Positions 8,580-17,461 of a stretch of DNA of 48,524 nt are shown here, one piece after another. The stretch's first letter is position 1; the number at the start of each line of letters is the position of its first letter. The DNA comes from Hyphobacterium sp. SN044 (GTDB lineage Bacteria > Pseudomonadota > Alphaproteobacteria > Caulobacterales > Maricaulaceae), in the NCBI RefSeq assembly GCF_021864465.1, contig NZ_JAKKUV010000014.1, forward strand, positions 1-48,524, written 5' to 3'. The position numbers and the translations under genes were made by a program. The notes under the pieces were generated by a model that was not told where the DNA came from, searched no databases, and saw nothing but the letters and a program-made list of their open reading frames with translations.

Positions 8580-11500
8580 CCTCCGTCATCGATCTCGCCA
8601 GCGCCGCGCAGGCCCGGGCCGCCGATCCCGCCTACAACATCTTCGTCGAGGCGAATGCCGGGTCGGGTAAGACACGGGTGCTCGTCGACCGGGTGACGCG
8701 CCTCCTTCTCAACGGGGTCGCGCCGGACACCATTCTCTGCCTGACCTATACCAAGGCGGCCGCGGGGGAGATGAAGACGCGGCTGTTCGACCGGCTGGGC
8801 GGCTGGTCAGTGCTGGCCGACGAACCGCTCAAGGACGAGTTGGAGCGGCTGATCGGCGAGCCGTCGCGCGACGACCTGACCCGCGCACGCCGCCTGTTTG
8901 CCCGCGCGCTCGAGACGCCCGGCGGCCTGAAGATCCAGACCATCCACGCCTTCTGCGAAAGCCTCCTCAAACGCTTTCCGCTGGAGGCCGGGGTTCCGCC
9001 CGGTTTCGATGTGGTCGACGAGGCGCATGCCGACCGCTTCCGCCGGATCGCCCGCACAGAGGTGATGCGGGCCGCCGGACGCGACCCGGTGATGCGCGCG
9101 GCGCTCGAAACCCTCGCGGCCCGGTCGAGCGAAGCGCTCGATTCCGTCCTGACCGAAGCGGTTTTCGACCGACAGCGTCTCGGCGATTTGTTCGACGATC
9201 CGGGAACGGACGGCCTGATCGCGCAGCTGCACGATGCACTCGGCGTGCCCGAAGTCCTGACCGCCGACGCGGCCCGGACCGAAGGCTGGGAGGCCGCACC
9301 GCATGACGCGCTGGCTTCGGCGCGCGACCAGCTTCTAACCGGTGGCAAGCAGGATTCGGCGAAGGGGGAAGCGCTGGCCCTTGCCCTGTCCGCCCCGGAC
9401 AATGCCGCCGCCTTCGATGCGTATTGCGCCGCCTTCTTCACCGGGAATGGCGAGAAGACGCCGTTTGCGAAACTGCTGACCAAGGGGTTCGCCGAGAGCT
9501 TCCCGGCCATCGCCGCGCTTTTCGACGACGAGTTGAAGCGCATGACCGACGCGCGTGACCGCGTGCGCGCCGCGCAGGTCGCGGGCGATACGGCGGCGGC
9601 GCTGCGGATCGCGTCGGTGTTTCTGTCCGCATACGGCGACGCGCTGACGGCGGCCCGAAAGCTCGACTTCTCCGATCTCGTCCATGCCGCCGCGCGCCTG
9701 CTCAAGCGTTCGGAAGCCGCGGACTGGGTGCGCTACCGGATGGATGGCGGCATCAGCCACATCCTCGTCGACGAGGCACAGGATACCGCACCGGAGCAAT
9801 GGTCGCTGATCCAGGCGATTGCCGACGAATTCTTCGCCGGCGGGCGGGAGACGGAGGAGACCGTCTTCTGCGTCGGTGACGAGAAGCAGTCGATCTATTC
9901 CTTCCAGGGAGCGGACCCGAAGGGTTTCATCTCCTGGGGAGAGCGGCTGGCCGGACAGGCGACGATGGCGGAGAGGAAGTTCGAGCGGCCGGGCCTCAAC
10001 GCCTCCTTCCGGTCGTCCGGCCTTGTCCTTGCCGCCGTCGATCTCGCCTTCGGCCCGGAAGGCGGCGCGCCGGAGGTGAAATATCTCGTCACCGAGGAGA
10101 CACGCTACGCGCGCAGCGAGACCGCCTTCACGCGCTACCAGTCGCACCTGCCCGCCTTCGACAAGCCCGGCACGATCGAGATCTGGCCGCTGGTGCCGAA
10201 GCCGGAGAAGCCGGAAGACATCGACCCGTTCAGCCCGGTCGATCTGGACACGCCGGGCAGTCCGAAGATGCAGCTCGCCAGTGCCATCGCCGGCGAGATC
10301 GACCGCATGCTGAAGGCCGGCGAGGCCGTCCCCGATCATGCCCATGAGGGCGGGGTGCGCGCCGTGCGGCCGCAGGACATCATGATCCTCGTGCGCAAGC
10401 GCGACGGCTTCTTCACCGAGGTCATCCGTCAGCTGAAAATCCGCAATGTGCCGGTCGCGGGGGCGGACCGCATGGTGCTGACCGAGCAGGTCGCGGTGCA
10501 GGATCTGCTCTCGCTCGCACGTTTCGCGCTCAATCCGGATGACGATCTCTCGCTTGCCGAAGTGCTGAAGTCTCCGGCCTTCCATGCGGCGGGCGGGCCT
10601 TTTGTGCTGGACGATGCCGCGCTCTACCACCTCGCCTATGATCGCGGCCGCAAGACGCTGTGGCAGGTGCTGCGCGAAAGCGCCGATCCGCGCTTCGCCG
10701 AGGCGAAGGCGGCGCTGGAACGGGTTCTGAACTCGGCGCGGACGACCGGGGTTCATGTCGTCTTCGCGCGCTTCCTGGGCGAGGTGACGCCGACCGGAGA
10801 GACGCGGCTGAAGCGTTTCTTCGCCCGGCTGGGCGAGGAACAGCGCGACGCGATCGAGGAATTCCTCGCCCGGGCGCTCGCCTTCGAACGCGAGGAGACG
10901 CCGTCGCTGACCCGCTTCGTCGGCGCAATGGACCGGGAGACCGGCGACATCAAGCGCGAGATGGAGGCCGGGCGTGGCGAGGTCCGGGTGATGACGGTTC
11001 ACGCCTCGAAGGGCCTTGAGGCGCCGATCGTCTTCCTGCCCGACACGGTGTCGCCGCCCTCGCCGGGGTCGAAATCCTCCCTTTTCCGCTCGCCCGAGTT
11101 CGGCTGGGTCTGGGGGCTGAAGACCGATGCCGAACCGGAACTGCCCGCCACCCTGCGGGCCGCCGAGGCCGAGAACGCCGAAGGCGAGAGCTGGCGCCTG
11201 CTCTATGTCGCGCTGACGCGCGCGGAAAGCCGGCTGATCGTGTGCGGCGCGGCACTGGGCAATCGCAAGGAGGGTCTCGCCGAACGCAGCTGGTATGAGC
11301 GGCTGAATACGCTGTGGGCCGGGGAAAGCTGGGCGGAGTTCGACAGCCCGGTGCCCGGTGCGACGGCTCCCGGCCGCCGCCTCGGCGATGTGCCGAGGGC
11401 GCTCGGGGCCGCAAGGCGTGAGACCGGGGAAGACGCGATCCCCGAATGGGCGGTTTCGCCCGCCCCGGCCGAGCACGCGCCGCGCCGGTCGATGGCGCCG

Positions 11501-12085
11501 TCGCAGCTGGCCGCGGTGGCCGAACCGGCCATGCTGTCGCCGCTATCGGGCAGCCAGGCGCACCGCTTCCGGCGCGGCAATCTGGTCCACAAGCTCTTGC
11601 AGACCCTGCCCGACCTGCCGGAAGAGCGGCGCGCGGGCGCGGCCGAGCGCTATCTGTCGCGGCAACCGGACTTGCCGGACTCCGAACGTGCGGAGATCGC
11701 GGCCGAGACGCTGCGCGTCCTCGGCCATCCCGACTTCGGACCGATCTTCGGGCCTGGCAGCCGGGCGGAAGTGTCGATCGGCGGGCATGCGCCGGGCCTT
11801 CCCGAAAATGTGACCTTGAGCGGCCAGATCGACCGGCTCGTCGTGACGGCGGACGAAGTCCAGATCATCGACTACAAGACCAACCGGCCGCCGCCCGGCG
11901 ATCTCTCCGGCGTGGCGGATATCTACTGGATGCAGATGGCCGCCTACCGCGCGCTCCTGCAGGCGATCCACCCGGGCAAGACGGTGCGGTGCGCGCTTCT
12001 CTGGACGGACGGGCCGCGCCTGATGGAATTGCCCGGCGAATCCCTTGATGCTGCACTCGCGAAGGGCTTTTCCGCACAGGCGTGA
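8576..12085 (+). CDS. addA: Double-strand break repair helicase AddA
   Basis: The 1169-residue UvrD-type (SF1A) helicase-nuclease is the motor of AddAB. Walker A ANAGSGKT is at residues 26-33, motif Ia LTYTKAAAGEMKTRL follows, the Walker B-type motif ILVDEAQDT precedes VGDEKQSIYSFQGA (motif III region), and motif VI is LLYVALTRAESRL. The C-terminus holds a RecB-type nuclease with GQIDRLVVT and IIDYKTNRP. AddA loads with AddB at broken ends and resects until a Chi-like site. The ATG overlaps the addB TGA (ATGA). It ends about 90 bases before trxA, with a promoter in between. Confidence 0.95.
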   Translation: MTSVIDLASAAQARAADPAYNIFVEANAGSGKTRVLVDRVTRLLLNGVAPDTILCLTYTKAAAGEMKTRLFDRLGGWSVLADEPLKDELERLIGEPSRDDLTRARRLFARALETPGGLKIQTIHAFCESLLKRFPLEAGVPPGFDVVDEAHADRFRRIARTEVMRAAGRDPVMRAALETLAARSSEALDSVLTEAVFDRQRLGDLFDDPGTDGLIAQLHDALGVPEVLTADAARTEGWEAAPHDALASARDQLLTGGKQDSAKGEALALALSAPDNAAAFDAYCAAFFTGNGEKTPFAKLLTKGFAESFPAIAALFDDELKRMTDARDRVRAAQVAGDTAAALRIASVFLSAYGDALTAARKLDFSDLVHAAARLLKRSEAADWVRYRMDGGISHILVDEAQDTAPEQWSLIQAIADEFFAGGRETEETVFCVGDEKQSIYSFQGADPKGFISWGERLAGQATMAERKFERPGLNASFRSSGLVLAAVDLAFGPEGGAPEVKYLVTEETRYARSETAFTRYQSHLPAFDKPGTIEIWPLVPKPEKPEDIDPFSPVDLDTPGSPKMQLASAIAGEIDRMLKAGEAVPDHAHEGGVRAVRPQDIMILVRKRDGFFTEVIRQLKIRNVPVAGADRMVLTEQVAVQDLLSLARFALNPDDDLSLAEVLKSPAFHAAGGPFVLDDAALYHLAYDRGRKTLWQVLRESADPRFAEAKAALERVLNSARTTGVHVVFARFLGEVTPTGETRLKRFFARLGEEQRDAIEEFLARALAFEREETPSLTRFVGAMDRETGDIKREMEAGRGEVRVMTVHASKGLEAPIVFLPDTVSPPSPGSKSSLFRSPEFGWVWGLKTDAEPELPATLRAAEAENAEGESWRLLYVALTRAESRLIVCGAALGNRKEGLAERSWYERLNTLWAGESWAEFDSPVPGATAPGRRLGDVPRALGAARRETGEDAIPEWAVSPAPAEHAPRRSMAPSQLAAVAEPAMLSPLSGSQAHRFRRGNLVHKLLQTLPDLPEERRAGAAERYLSRQPDLPDSERAEIAAETLRVLGHPDFGPIFGPGSRAEVSIGGHAPGLPENVTLSGQIDRLVVTADEVQIIDYKTNRPPPGDLSGVADIYWMQMAAYRALLQAIHPGKTVRCALLWTDGPRLMELPGESLDAALAKGFSAQA

Positions 12086-12089
12086 AAAC

Positions 12090-12118
12090 TTGACGATACC
12101 CCCACCGCTTCCTAGGTG
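12090..12118 (+). promoter_or_regulatory. Predicted trxA promoter
   Basis: TTGACG (12090-12095), a 17-base spacer and TAGGTG (12113-12118). The -35 matches the known Caulobacter housekeeping consensus, and the same spacing and -10 type recur before both tRNAs and hpf here. It would start trxA transcription about 50 bases ahead of its ATG. Confidence 0.55.
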
Positions 12119-12175
12119 AGGGCCAGTTTCCGGCAGCCGCCGGAGTGAGTCGCAATCTCAGCAAAGGAGCCGGTC

Positions 12176-12511
12176 ATGGCGACCAAAGCCGTCAGCGATG
12201 ATGCATTCGAAGCCGACGTTCTCAACGCGCAGGGTCCCGTTCTCGTGGACTTCTGGGCGGAATGGTGCGGACCGTGCAAACAGATCGCCCCGGCCCTCGA
12301 CGAGATCGCCAGCGAGATGGGATCAAGCATCACCGTCGCGAAGGTGAATATCGACGACAACCCGATGACGCCGGCGAAATATGGCGTGCGCGGCATCCCG
12401 ACCCTGATGATCTTCAAGAACGGTCAGGTCGTGTCGACCAAGATGGGCGCGATGGCCAAGGGCAAGATCGAGGAATGGATCAAGGACACGCTGGCCAGCG
12501 TCGCTGCCTGA
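12176..12511 (+). CDS. trxA: Thioredoxin TrxA
   Basis: The 111-residue protein has the classical active site WCGPCK within [15 protein letters not shown] and the cis-proline loop RGIPTLMIF. It reduces protein disulfides in the cytoplasm (ribonucleotide reductase, methionine sulfoxide reductases, peroxiredoxins) using electrons from thioredoxin reductase. Size and motif are those of the housekeeping thioredoxin. AAAGGAG lies just before the ATG. It has its own promoter and a strong terminator, so it is probably transcribed alone despite following addA; some readthrough from addA is possible. Confidence 0.97.
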   Translation: MATKAVSDDAFEADVLNAQGPVLVDFWAEWCGPCKQIAPALDEIASEMGSSITVAKVNIDDNPMTPAKYGVRGIPTLMIFKNGQVVSTKMGAMAKGKIEEWIKDTLASVAA

Positions 12512-12536
12512 TCTTTTTCGAACGGAGCGTTTCGAG

Positions 12537-12567
12537 AAGGGCGCGGACTTCGGTCCGCGCCCTTTTT
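12537..12567 (+). terminator. Rho-independent terminator of trxA (UUCG tetraloop)
   Basis: A perfect 10-bp stem GGGCGCGGAC / GTCCGCGCCC (12539-12548 and 12553-12562) closed by a C(UUCG)G tetraloop, followed by TTTTT. A-rich bases before the stem give a short U-tract on the other strand too, so it may also act on folC, which converges here. Confidence 0.92.
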
Positions 12568-13890
12568 CTATCCCGGTGTCTTCTGCGGCGTGACGCCTTC
12601 GATCTCGGCGAGCAATTGCCCGGCGAGATAGAGCGAGCCGCACACGAGGATGCGCGGCGCAGGGCGGGTGAGCGTCAGCGCCCGGCCGATCGCGCCGATC
12701 AGCGTACTGCCGCTGTCGCACATGATGTCGGCGGCCCGCCCGGCGGCCTTGACCTCGGCGAGGGTCTTGGACGGCTCGCGGCCGGTGTCGAACTCCACCG
12801 CGACGACCCAGCGCGCCAGATCGGTGAAGTGCTTCAGATAGGCGAGCGCGTCCTTCGAGGCGGAAAAGCCGCAGACGAGGACGAGCGGCATGGAGCGGCG
12901 CGCTTCGAGATCGGCCATGGCGCGGGCCAGCGCCTCGCCGGCGGACGGGTTGTGCCCGCCATCGATCCAGAGCTCGCCGCCGCCGCCTTCAACCAGTTCG
13001 ACGATCTGCCCCCGTGTCAGGTGCTGCAGCCGGGCCGGCCATTGCACCGTTCCAAGCCCGGCGCGGACCGCTTCCTCGCCGAGGCCGAGCGCGCGCGCCG
13101 CGGCGATGGCGATCCCGGCATTGTCGATCTGGTGGCCGCCGGTCAGACCCGGGGCGGGCAGGTCCCAGACGAGGTTCTCCTCCTCGAACACGATCCGGCC
13201 CTGCTCGCTCCAGCAGCGCCAGTCGCGGTCATGCAGGGTGATCGGTGCGGACTTTTGAAACGCCTCGCGCTCGATGACGCGCAGCGCCTCATCCTCTTGC
13301 GGGCCGATGATGGCGGGGATGCCGGATTTCAGGATGCCCGCCTTCTCTCCGGCAATGCCGCCCAGCGAATCGCCGAGATAATCCTGATGGTCGAGGCTGA
13401 CCGGGGTGATGACGGTCAGTTCCGGCCTGGCAATGACATTCGTCGCATCCCAGCGCCCGCCGAGGCCCACTTCGAGGATGACCCGGTCGGCCGGGGTTTC
13501 GGCAAAGAGGAGGAGGGCGGCGGCCGTCGTCGCTTCGAAAAAGGTGATCGACCGGCCGTCATTGGCCGCTTCGACGCGTTTGAGGGCATCGATCAGGCGG
13601 GCATCGTCGACCGGCTGGCCGCGCAGCTCGATCCGCTCGTTGAAGCGGACGAGGTGCGGCGAGGTGTAGAGGTGGACGCGCTCGCCCGATGCCTCGCACA
13701 TGGCCTTCAGGAAGGCGCAGACCGAGCCCTTGCCGTTCGTGCCGGCGACATGGACGACGGGCGGCAGCTTTTCATGCGGATTGCCGAGCGCGGCCAGAAG
13801 CCGTTCGATCCGGTCCAGAGACAGGTCGATCGAGCGCGGATGCAGTCCGGCGAGGCGTTTCAGCACCTCGCCGGTGGTCTCGGCGGTCAT
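12568..13890 (-). CDS. folC: Bifunctional folylpolyglutamate / dihydrofolate synthase FolC
   Basis: FolC joins glutamate to dihydropteroate and extends the polyglutamate tail of folates. The 440-residue Mur-ligase-type protein shows the P-loop HVAGTNGKGSVCAFL, the hinge motif FEATTAAALLLFAE, EVGLGGRWDATN, and the ribose-binding region DGGHNPSAGEAL. The length is normal. It is last in the trp-accD cistron series, starting six bases after the accD stop. The accD-folC pair is conserved widely in proteobacteria. It ends at the trxA terminator. Confidence 0.95.
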   Translation of the reverse strand: MTAETTGEVLKRLAGLHPRSIDLSLDRIERLLAALGNPHEKLPPVVHVAGTNGKGSVCAFLKAMCEASGERVHLYTSPHLVRFNERIELRGQPVDDARLIDALKRVEAANDGRSITFFEATTAAALLLFAETPADRVILEVGLGGRWDATNVIARPELTVITPVSLDHQDYLGDSLGGIAGEKAGILKSGIPAIIGPQEDEALRVIEREAFQKSAPITLHDRDWRCWSEQGRIVFEEENLVWDLPAPGLTGGHQIDNAGIAIAAARALGLGEEAVRAGLGTVQWPARLQHLTRGQIVELVEGGGGELWIDGGHNPSAGEALARAMADLEARRSMPLVLVCGFSASKDALAYLKHFTDLARWVVAVEFDTGREPSKTLAEVKAAGRAADIMCDSGSTLIGAIGRALTLTRPAPRILVCGSLYLAGQLLAEIEGVTPQKTPG

Positions 13891-13896
13891 GTCCGG

Positions 13897-14805
13897 TCAG
13901 CCTTCGCTGGCGTCCGGCAAGGCGACGGCGCGGCTGTCGCTGGTCGCGGCCGGGTTCGGTCCGGTGCGCTTCATCAGCGTGCGAAGGATGCGCGACAGCA
14001 CGCCGCGCAGATCGCGGCGGTGCACGACCTTGTCCACCATGCCCTTGTCGAGCAGGTATTCGGCGCGCTGGAAGCCCGGCGGCAGTTTCTCGCGGATGGT
14101 CTGCTCGATCACGCGCGGGCCGGCAAAGCCGATCAGCGCGCCCGGCTCGGCGATGTGGACATCGCCCAGCATGGCGTAGCTCGCCGTCACGCCGCCCGTG
14201 GTCGGATCGGTGAGGACGACGATGTAGGGCAGGCCCGCCTCGCGCAGCTCCTCGACCGCCAGCGTGGTGCGGGGCATCTGCATCAGGGAGAGGCAACCTT
14301 CCTGCATGCGCGCGCCGCCCGCGGCGGTGAAGACGACCATGGGGGTGCGGTGCTCGACCGCCGTGTGCGCGGCCTTGATGAAGCCCTCGCCCGCCGCCAT
14401 GCCCAGCGACCCGCCCATGAAGGCGAAGTCCTGAACCAGGACGGTGGTCTCCACGCCGCCGATATTCCCGACGCCGATCGCCATCGCGTCCTCGCGGCCA
14501 GTCTTCTTGCGGGCCGCGGACAGGCGCGAGGTGTAGGGCTTGTCGTCCTTGAATTTCAGCGGGTCCTTCGGGACGTCCGGGATCGGGATTTCCCGCCAGA
14601 CGCCGTCGAAGGTGAATTTGAAGCGCAGATCGGGGCCGATGCGCATGTGATGCCCGGCGGGCGTCACATAGAGGCCGGCTTCCAGATCCTTGTGGAAGAC
14701 CATCTCGCCGGAGACCGGGCATTTCACCCAGAGATTCTCCGGCGTGTCCCGCTTGGAGAACATTTTCTGCACGCCCGGAGGCGTGAGTTTTTCAAGCCAG
14801 CTCAT
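13897..14805 (-). CDS. accD: Acetyl-CoA carboxylase carboxyltransferase subunit beta AccD
   Basis: AccD with AccA transfers CO2 from carboxybiotin to acetyl-CoA to form malonyl-CoA. The 302-residue protein has the expected crotonase-like core ([35 protein letters not shown]). Its N-terminal zinc-ribbon is degenerate: where E. coli AccD has two CxxC pairs, this one has C29-P-V-S32 and T48-P-A-G51, leaving one ligand of four. Rhizobial and other alphaproteobacterial AccD proteins show the same loss as I recall, so this is probably lineage-typical. Its ATG overlaps the trpA stop, coupling the two. Confidence 0.95.
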   Translation of the reverse strand: MSWLEKLTPPGVQKMFSKRDTPENLWVKCPVSGEMVFHKDLEAGLYVTPAGHHMRIGPDLRFKFTFDGVWREIPIPDVPKDPLKFKDDKPYTSRLSAARKKTGREDAMAIGVGNIGGVETTVLVQDFAFMGGSLGMAAGEGFIKAAHTAVEHRTPMVVFTAAGGARMQEGCLSLMQMPRTTLAVEELREAGLPYIVVLTDPTTGGVTASYAMLGDVHIAEPGALIGFAGPRVIEQTIREKLPPGFQRAEYLLDKGMVDKVVHRRDLRGVLSRILRTLMKRTGPNPAATSDSRAVALPDASEG

Positions 14806-15599
14806 GAAGCGTCCCGCATTGCACCGCGCACGGCGGCCGACAGGCGTTTGACCAAGTCTATAGCAGCTTGTGTGCCGCCGTCATGGTTGGCGCTGACAAT
14901 CGCCGACCCGACGACCACGGCGTCCGATCCCTTGGCGATCTCGGCGGCCGCCTCCTCGGTGCGCACGCCGAAGCCGACGACGACGGGCAGGCCGGTCGCC
15001 TTGCGTACCAGCGCGACGGCGGCGCTGACATCGGTGGCTGCGCCGATCCCCGCCCCGGTGACTCCCGTCGTGGAGACGTAGTAGACGAAGCCGCCCGAAC
15101 CTTCCGCGACGGTCTTGAGGCGTTCGTCATCGGTCGTCGGCGTGGCGAGGCGGATGACGGAGAGGCCGTGTGCGGCCAGCGCGTCGCGCAGCGGTTTGTC
15201 CTCCTCGGGGGGCAGGTCGACGCAGATGATGCCGTCAACGCCGGCCGCCGCCGCGTCGGTCGCGAAATCCGCCCAGCCATAATGGTGGATCGGGTTGGCA
15301 TAGCCCATCAGGACGAGGGGCGTATCGGCATGCTTCGCGCGGAAGGCGCGGGCCAGCTGCAGCGCCTTCTTCGTATTCATCCCGCCTTTCAGTGCGCGCT
15401 GTCCGGCCTCCTGGATGGCGGCGCCATCAGCCATCGGGTCGGTGAAGGGCAGGCCGAGCTCGATCACGTCCGCCCCGGCGCCCGGCAGGGCATCCAGCAA
15501 GGCTTCCGTGTCGCCGTCCCCGGCCATGACATAGGCGACGAAGCCGGCGCGGTTCTCCGCGCGCAGGCGGGCGAAGGTGGTTGTGAAGCGGGAGGTCAT
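14802..15599 (-). CDS. trpA: Tryptophan synthase alpha chain TrpA
   Basis: TrpA splits indole-3-glycerol phosphate into glyceraldehyde-3-phosphate and indole, which is channelled to TrpB. The catalytic Glu47 and Asp58 are visible in [15 protein letters not shown], and the phosphate-binding loop region is near [10 protein letters not shown]. The 265-residue length is normal. The ATG overlaps the stop of the small exported-protein gene upstream, and the 3' end overlaps accD, so it sits in a tightly coupled chain. Confidence 0.96.
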   Translation of the reverse strand: MTSRFTTTFARLRAENRAGFVAYVMAGDGDTEALLDALPGAGADVIELGLPFTDPMADGAAIQEAGQRALKGGMNTKKALQLARAFRAKHADTPLVLMGYANPIHHYGWADFATDAAAAGVDGIICVDLPPEEDKPLRDALAAHGLSVIRLATPTTDDERLKTVAEGSGGFVYYVSTTGVTGAGIGAATDVSAAVALVRKATGLPVVVGFGVRTEEAAAEIAKGSDAVVVGSAIVSANHDGGTQAAIDLVKRLSAAVRGAMRDAS

Positions 15600-15976
15600 T
15601 CGGTCGACTCGGTCAATTCAACGCCGCAACTCATAGAGCTGGCACTTTGTAGATAGGGACTAGTCAGATCGACCTCACGAACTTCGAGAGGCTCAAGCGA
15701 GAATGCGACGGGATCAGTTTGCCAAAGCGCCATATCGCTATCGTGGAACAGCGCACAACGGAGGGTTCCACTGCGGGTCTCTAGCGTCCGATTGACCAAA
15801 AGCACGCGGGCTTCGCCCTCTTCCTCGTCCGGGCGCGGGTCACGACTGCGCGGCGCATCCGGGTAGTAGATGGTTTCGAAATGCGTCACAACGAAAAGGA
15901 CACCGCCTTCGTCGCGCCAGCTACCAGTCGGGTTGCTGATGTTCGGGATCGCTGCGGCAGCACTAGAGAAGAGCAT
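15596..15976 (-). CDS. Small exported protein of unknown function between trpB and trpA
   Basis: I do not recognise this family. From the first in-frame ATG (15976) it is 126 residues beginning MLFSSAAAAIPNISNP, i.e. a truncated-looking signal peptide. The in-frame codons just upstream encode more of a hydrophobic core (ITAIIAVFAA) but contain no ATG, GTG or TTG; beyond that lies a palindromic repeat element ending around 16011. The mature part has an extracytoplasmic look: FETIYYPDAP, an acidic patch PDEEEGEA, two Cys (LRCAL, MSCGVEL). The stop overlaps the trpA ATG, so it may couple trpA translation. The start is uncertain; the repeat may have displaced the original start codon. Confidence 0.6.
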   Translation of the reverse strand: MLFSSAAAAIPNISNPTGSWRDEGGVLFVVTHFETIYYPDAPRSRDPRPDEEEGEARVLLVNRTLETRSGTLRCALFHDSDMALWQTDPVAFSLEPLEVREVDLTSPYLQSASSMSCGVELTESTE

Positions 15977-16010
15977 CGCAGCAAAGACTGCGATAATGGC
16001 AGTGATCCAT

Positions 16011-16129
16011 CCCCCCTCCGGTCCTTCGGACCACCTCCCCCGCAGGCGGGGGAGGAAAGAGAAGGGCACCACCGGTTTTCCTCCCCCGTTTACGGGGGAG
16101 GTGCCGAGCGCATGCGAGGCGGAGGGGGG
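16011..16129. repeat. Nested palindromic repeat element in the trpB-trpA gap
   Basis: Outer arms CCCCCCTCCG (16011-16020) and CGGAGGGGGG (16120-16129) are reverse complements. Inside are two further hairpins with arms CCTCCCCCG / CGGGGGAGG at about 16034-16055 and 16080-16101. The 119-base unit is a compact miniature palindromic element of the kind dispersed between genes in alphaproteobacteria. A related element lies at 17361-17443. Confidence 0.85.
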
Positions 16130-16134
16130 AGCCC

Positions 16135-17349
16135 TCACAGCCCCACCCCCAGATGCTCCGCCACCGCGAAGACGTCCTTGTCGCCGCGGCCGCACATATT
16201 CATCAGGATGGTCTTGCCCTTCCCGAGCTCGCTCGCGAGGTCGCGCACCCGCGCGAGCGCGTGGGCGGGTTCGAGCGCCGGGATGATGCCTTCCAGCTTC
16301 GCGCAAAGCTGGAACATTTCCAGCGCCTCTTCATCGGTAGCGGAGAGATATTCCGCGCGCCCGGCATCGTGCAGGAAGGCGTGTTCCGGCCCGATGCCCG
16401 GATAGTCGAGCCCGGCGGAGATGGAGTGGGCGTCGATGATCTGGCCGTCCGCGTCCTGCAGGAGATAGGTGCGGTTGCCGTGCAGGATGCCCGGCTCGCC
16501 GCCATTGAGGCTGGCCGCGTGTTCGCCGGTCTCGATCCCCTTGCCCGCGGCCTCGACGCCGATCAGGCGGACGCTCTCGTCCTCGAGGAAGGGGTGGAAG
16601 AGGCCCATGGCGTTCGAGCCGCCACCGATGCAGGCGACCGCCGCGTCGGGCAGTTTCCCGATCCGGTCCAGCATCTGGGCGCGCGCCTCGCGGCCGATCA
16701 CCGACTGGAAGTCGCGGACCATGGCCGGATAGGGGTGCGGGCCGGCGACCGTGCCGATAACGTAGAAGGTGTCCTTCACATGCGTGACCCAGTCGCGCAG
16801 CGCCTCGTTCATGGCGTCCTTCAGCGTGCCGGTGCCGGAGGTGACGGGCACGACTTCGGCGCCGAGCAGCTTCATGCGGAAGACGTTGGGCTTTTGCCGC
16901 TCGATATCGGTCGCGCCCATGTAAACGATGCAGGGCAGGCCGAAGCGCGCCGCGACCGTGGCGGTGGCGACGCCGTGCTGGCCCGCGCCGGTCTCCGCGA
17001 TGATGCGGGTCGCGCCCATTCGCTTGGCCAGCAACACCTGACCCAGGCAATTGTTGATCTTGTGCGCGCCGGTGTGGTTGAGCTCGTCGCGCTTGAACCA
17101 GATGTCAGCGCCGCCGAATTCTTCCGTCAGGCGCTCGGCGAAATAGAGCGGGCTCGGACGGCCGACGAAATCGCGCGCGAATTCATCGAGCTCCGCCTTG
17201 AACTCCGGGTCACTCTTCGCCGCTTCATAGGCTTTCTCGAGCCGTAATATGTTGGGCATCAGCGTTTCGGCGACGAAACGGCCGCCATAATCGCCGAAGC
17301 GGCCTTGCGCGTCGGGCCATTGCGAAAAGGCGTTGGGGCGTGAGTTCAT
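16135..17349 (-). CDS. trpB: Tryptophan synthase beta chain TrpB
   Basis: TrpB is the PLP enzyme that joins indole and serine to tryptophan. The PLP lysine is Lys97 in [11 protein letters not shown], with the glycine-rich phosphate site at [13 protein letters not shown] chose ATG at 17349 (404 residues, family length, GGGAG ribosome site about eight bases upstream); a longer open frame to 17460 would translate a palindromic repeat and is not credible. The gene is flanked on both sides by repeat elements that separate it from trpF and from the small protein gene before trpA. Confidence 0.96.
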   Translation of the reverse strand: MNSRPNAFSQWPDAQGRFGDYGGRFVAETLMPNILRLEKAYEAAKSDPEFKAELDEFARDFVGRPSPLYFAERLTEEFGGADIWFKRDELNHTGAHKINNCLGQVLLAKRMGATRIIAETGAGQHGVATATVAARFGLPCIVYMGATDIERQKPNVFRMKLLGAEVVPVTSGTGTLKDAMNEALRDWVTHVKDTFYVIGTVAGPHPYPAMVRDFQSVIGREARAQMLDRIGKLPDAAVACIGGGSNAMGLFHPFLEDESVRLIGVEAAGKGIETGEHAASLNGGEPGILHGNRTYLLQDADGQIIDAHSISAGLDYPGIGPEHAFLHDAGRAEYLSATDEEALEMFQLCAKLEGIIPALEPAHALARVRDLASELGKGKTILMNMCGRGDKDVFAVAEHLGVGL

Positions 17350-17360
17350 TTCTTGTCTCC

Positions 17361-17443
17361 CCCCACCCTGTCCCTCCCCCGTGGGGGGAGGGAATGAAAC
17401 GCCGGCGCGACTCCCTCCCCTTGAGGGGAGGGTCGGGGTGGGG
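17361..17443. repeat. Nested palindromic repeat element in the trpF-trpB gap
   Basis: Outer arms CCCCACCCTGTCCCTCC (17361-17377) and GGAGGGTCGGGGTGGGG (17427-17443) pair with two mismatches; each side also contains its own hairpin (17372-17392 and 17413-17432). It follows the same plan as 16011-16129. It ends directly before the trpB ribosome site. Confidence 0.85.
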
Positions 17444-17461
17444 TGCACACGGCAAAACACG

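Noticed and set aside
9335-11476. Long open frame on the minus strand within addA (713 codons), and similar ones against divL, amgK, rpsA and folC/accD
   Set aside because: High GC suppresses stop codons, so antisense frames are long by chance. These run against well-conserved genes, lack ribosome sites and encode no recognisable domain.
8576-12085. AddAB as part of an anti-phage defence island
   Set aside because: AddAB is housekeeping recombination here, next to murU and trxA; no restriction, CRISPR, toxin or other defence genes are nearby.
12262-15081. A 939-codon plus-strand frame covering the ends of trxA, folC and accD
   Set aside because: It is the antisense/shifted shadow of trxA, folC, accD and part of trpA, all firmly identified.
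16011-17443. A CRISPR array from the repeated GC-rich palindromes
   Set aside because: Only two units of different length, far apart with a gene between, no regular spacers and no cas genes.
17350-17460. An N-terminal extension of trpB (from 17460)
   Set aside because: It would translate the nested palindromic repeat; family length and ribosome site support 17349.
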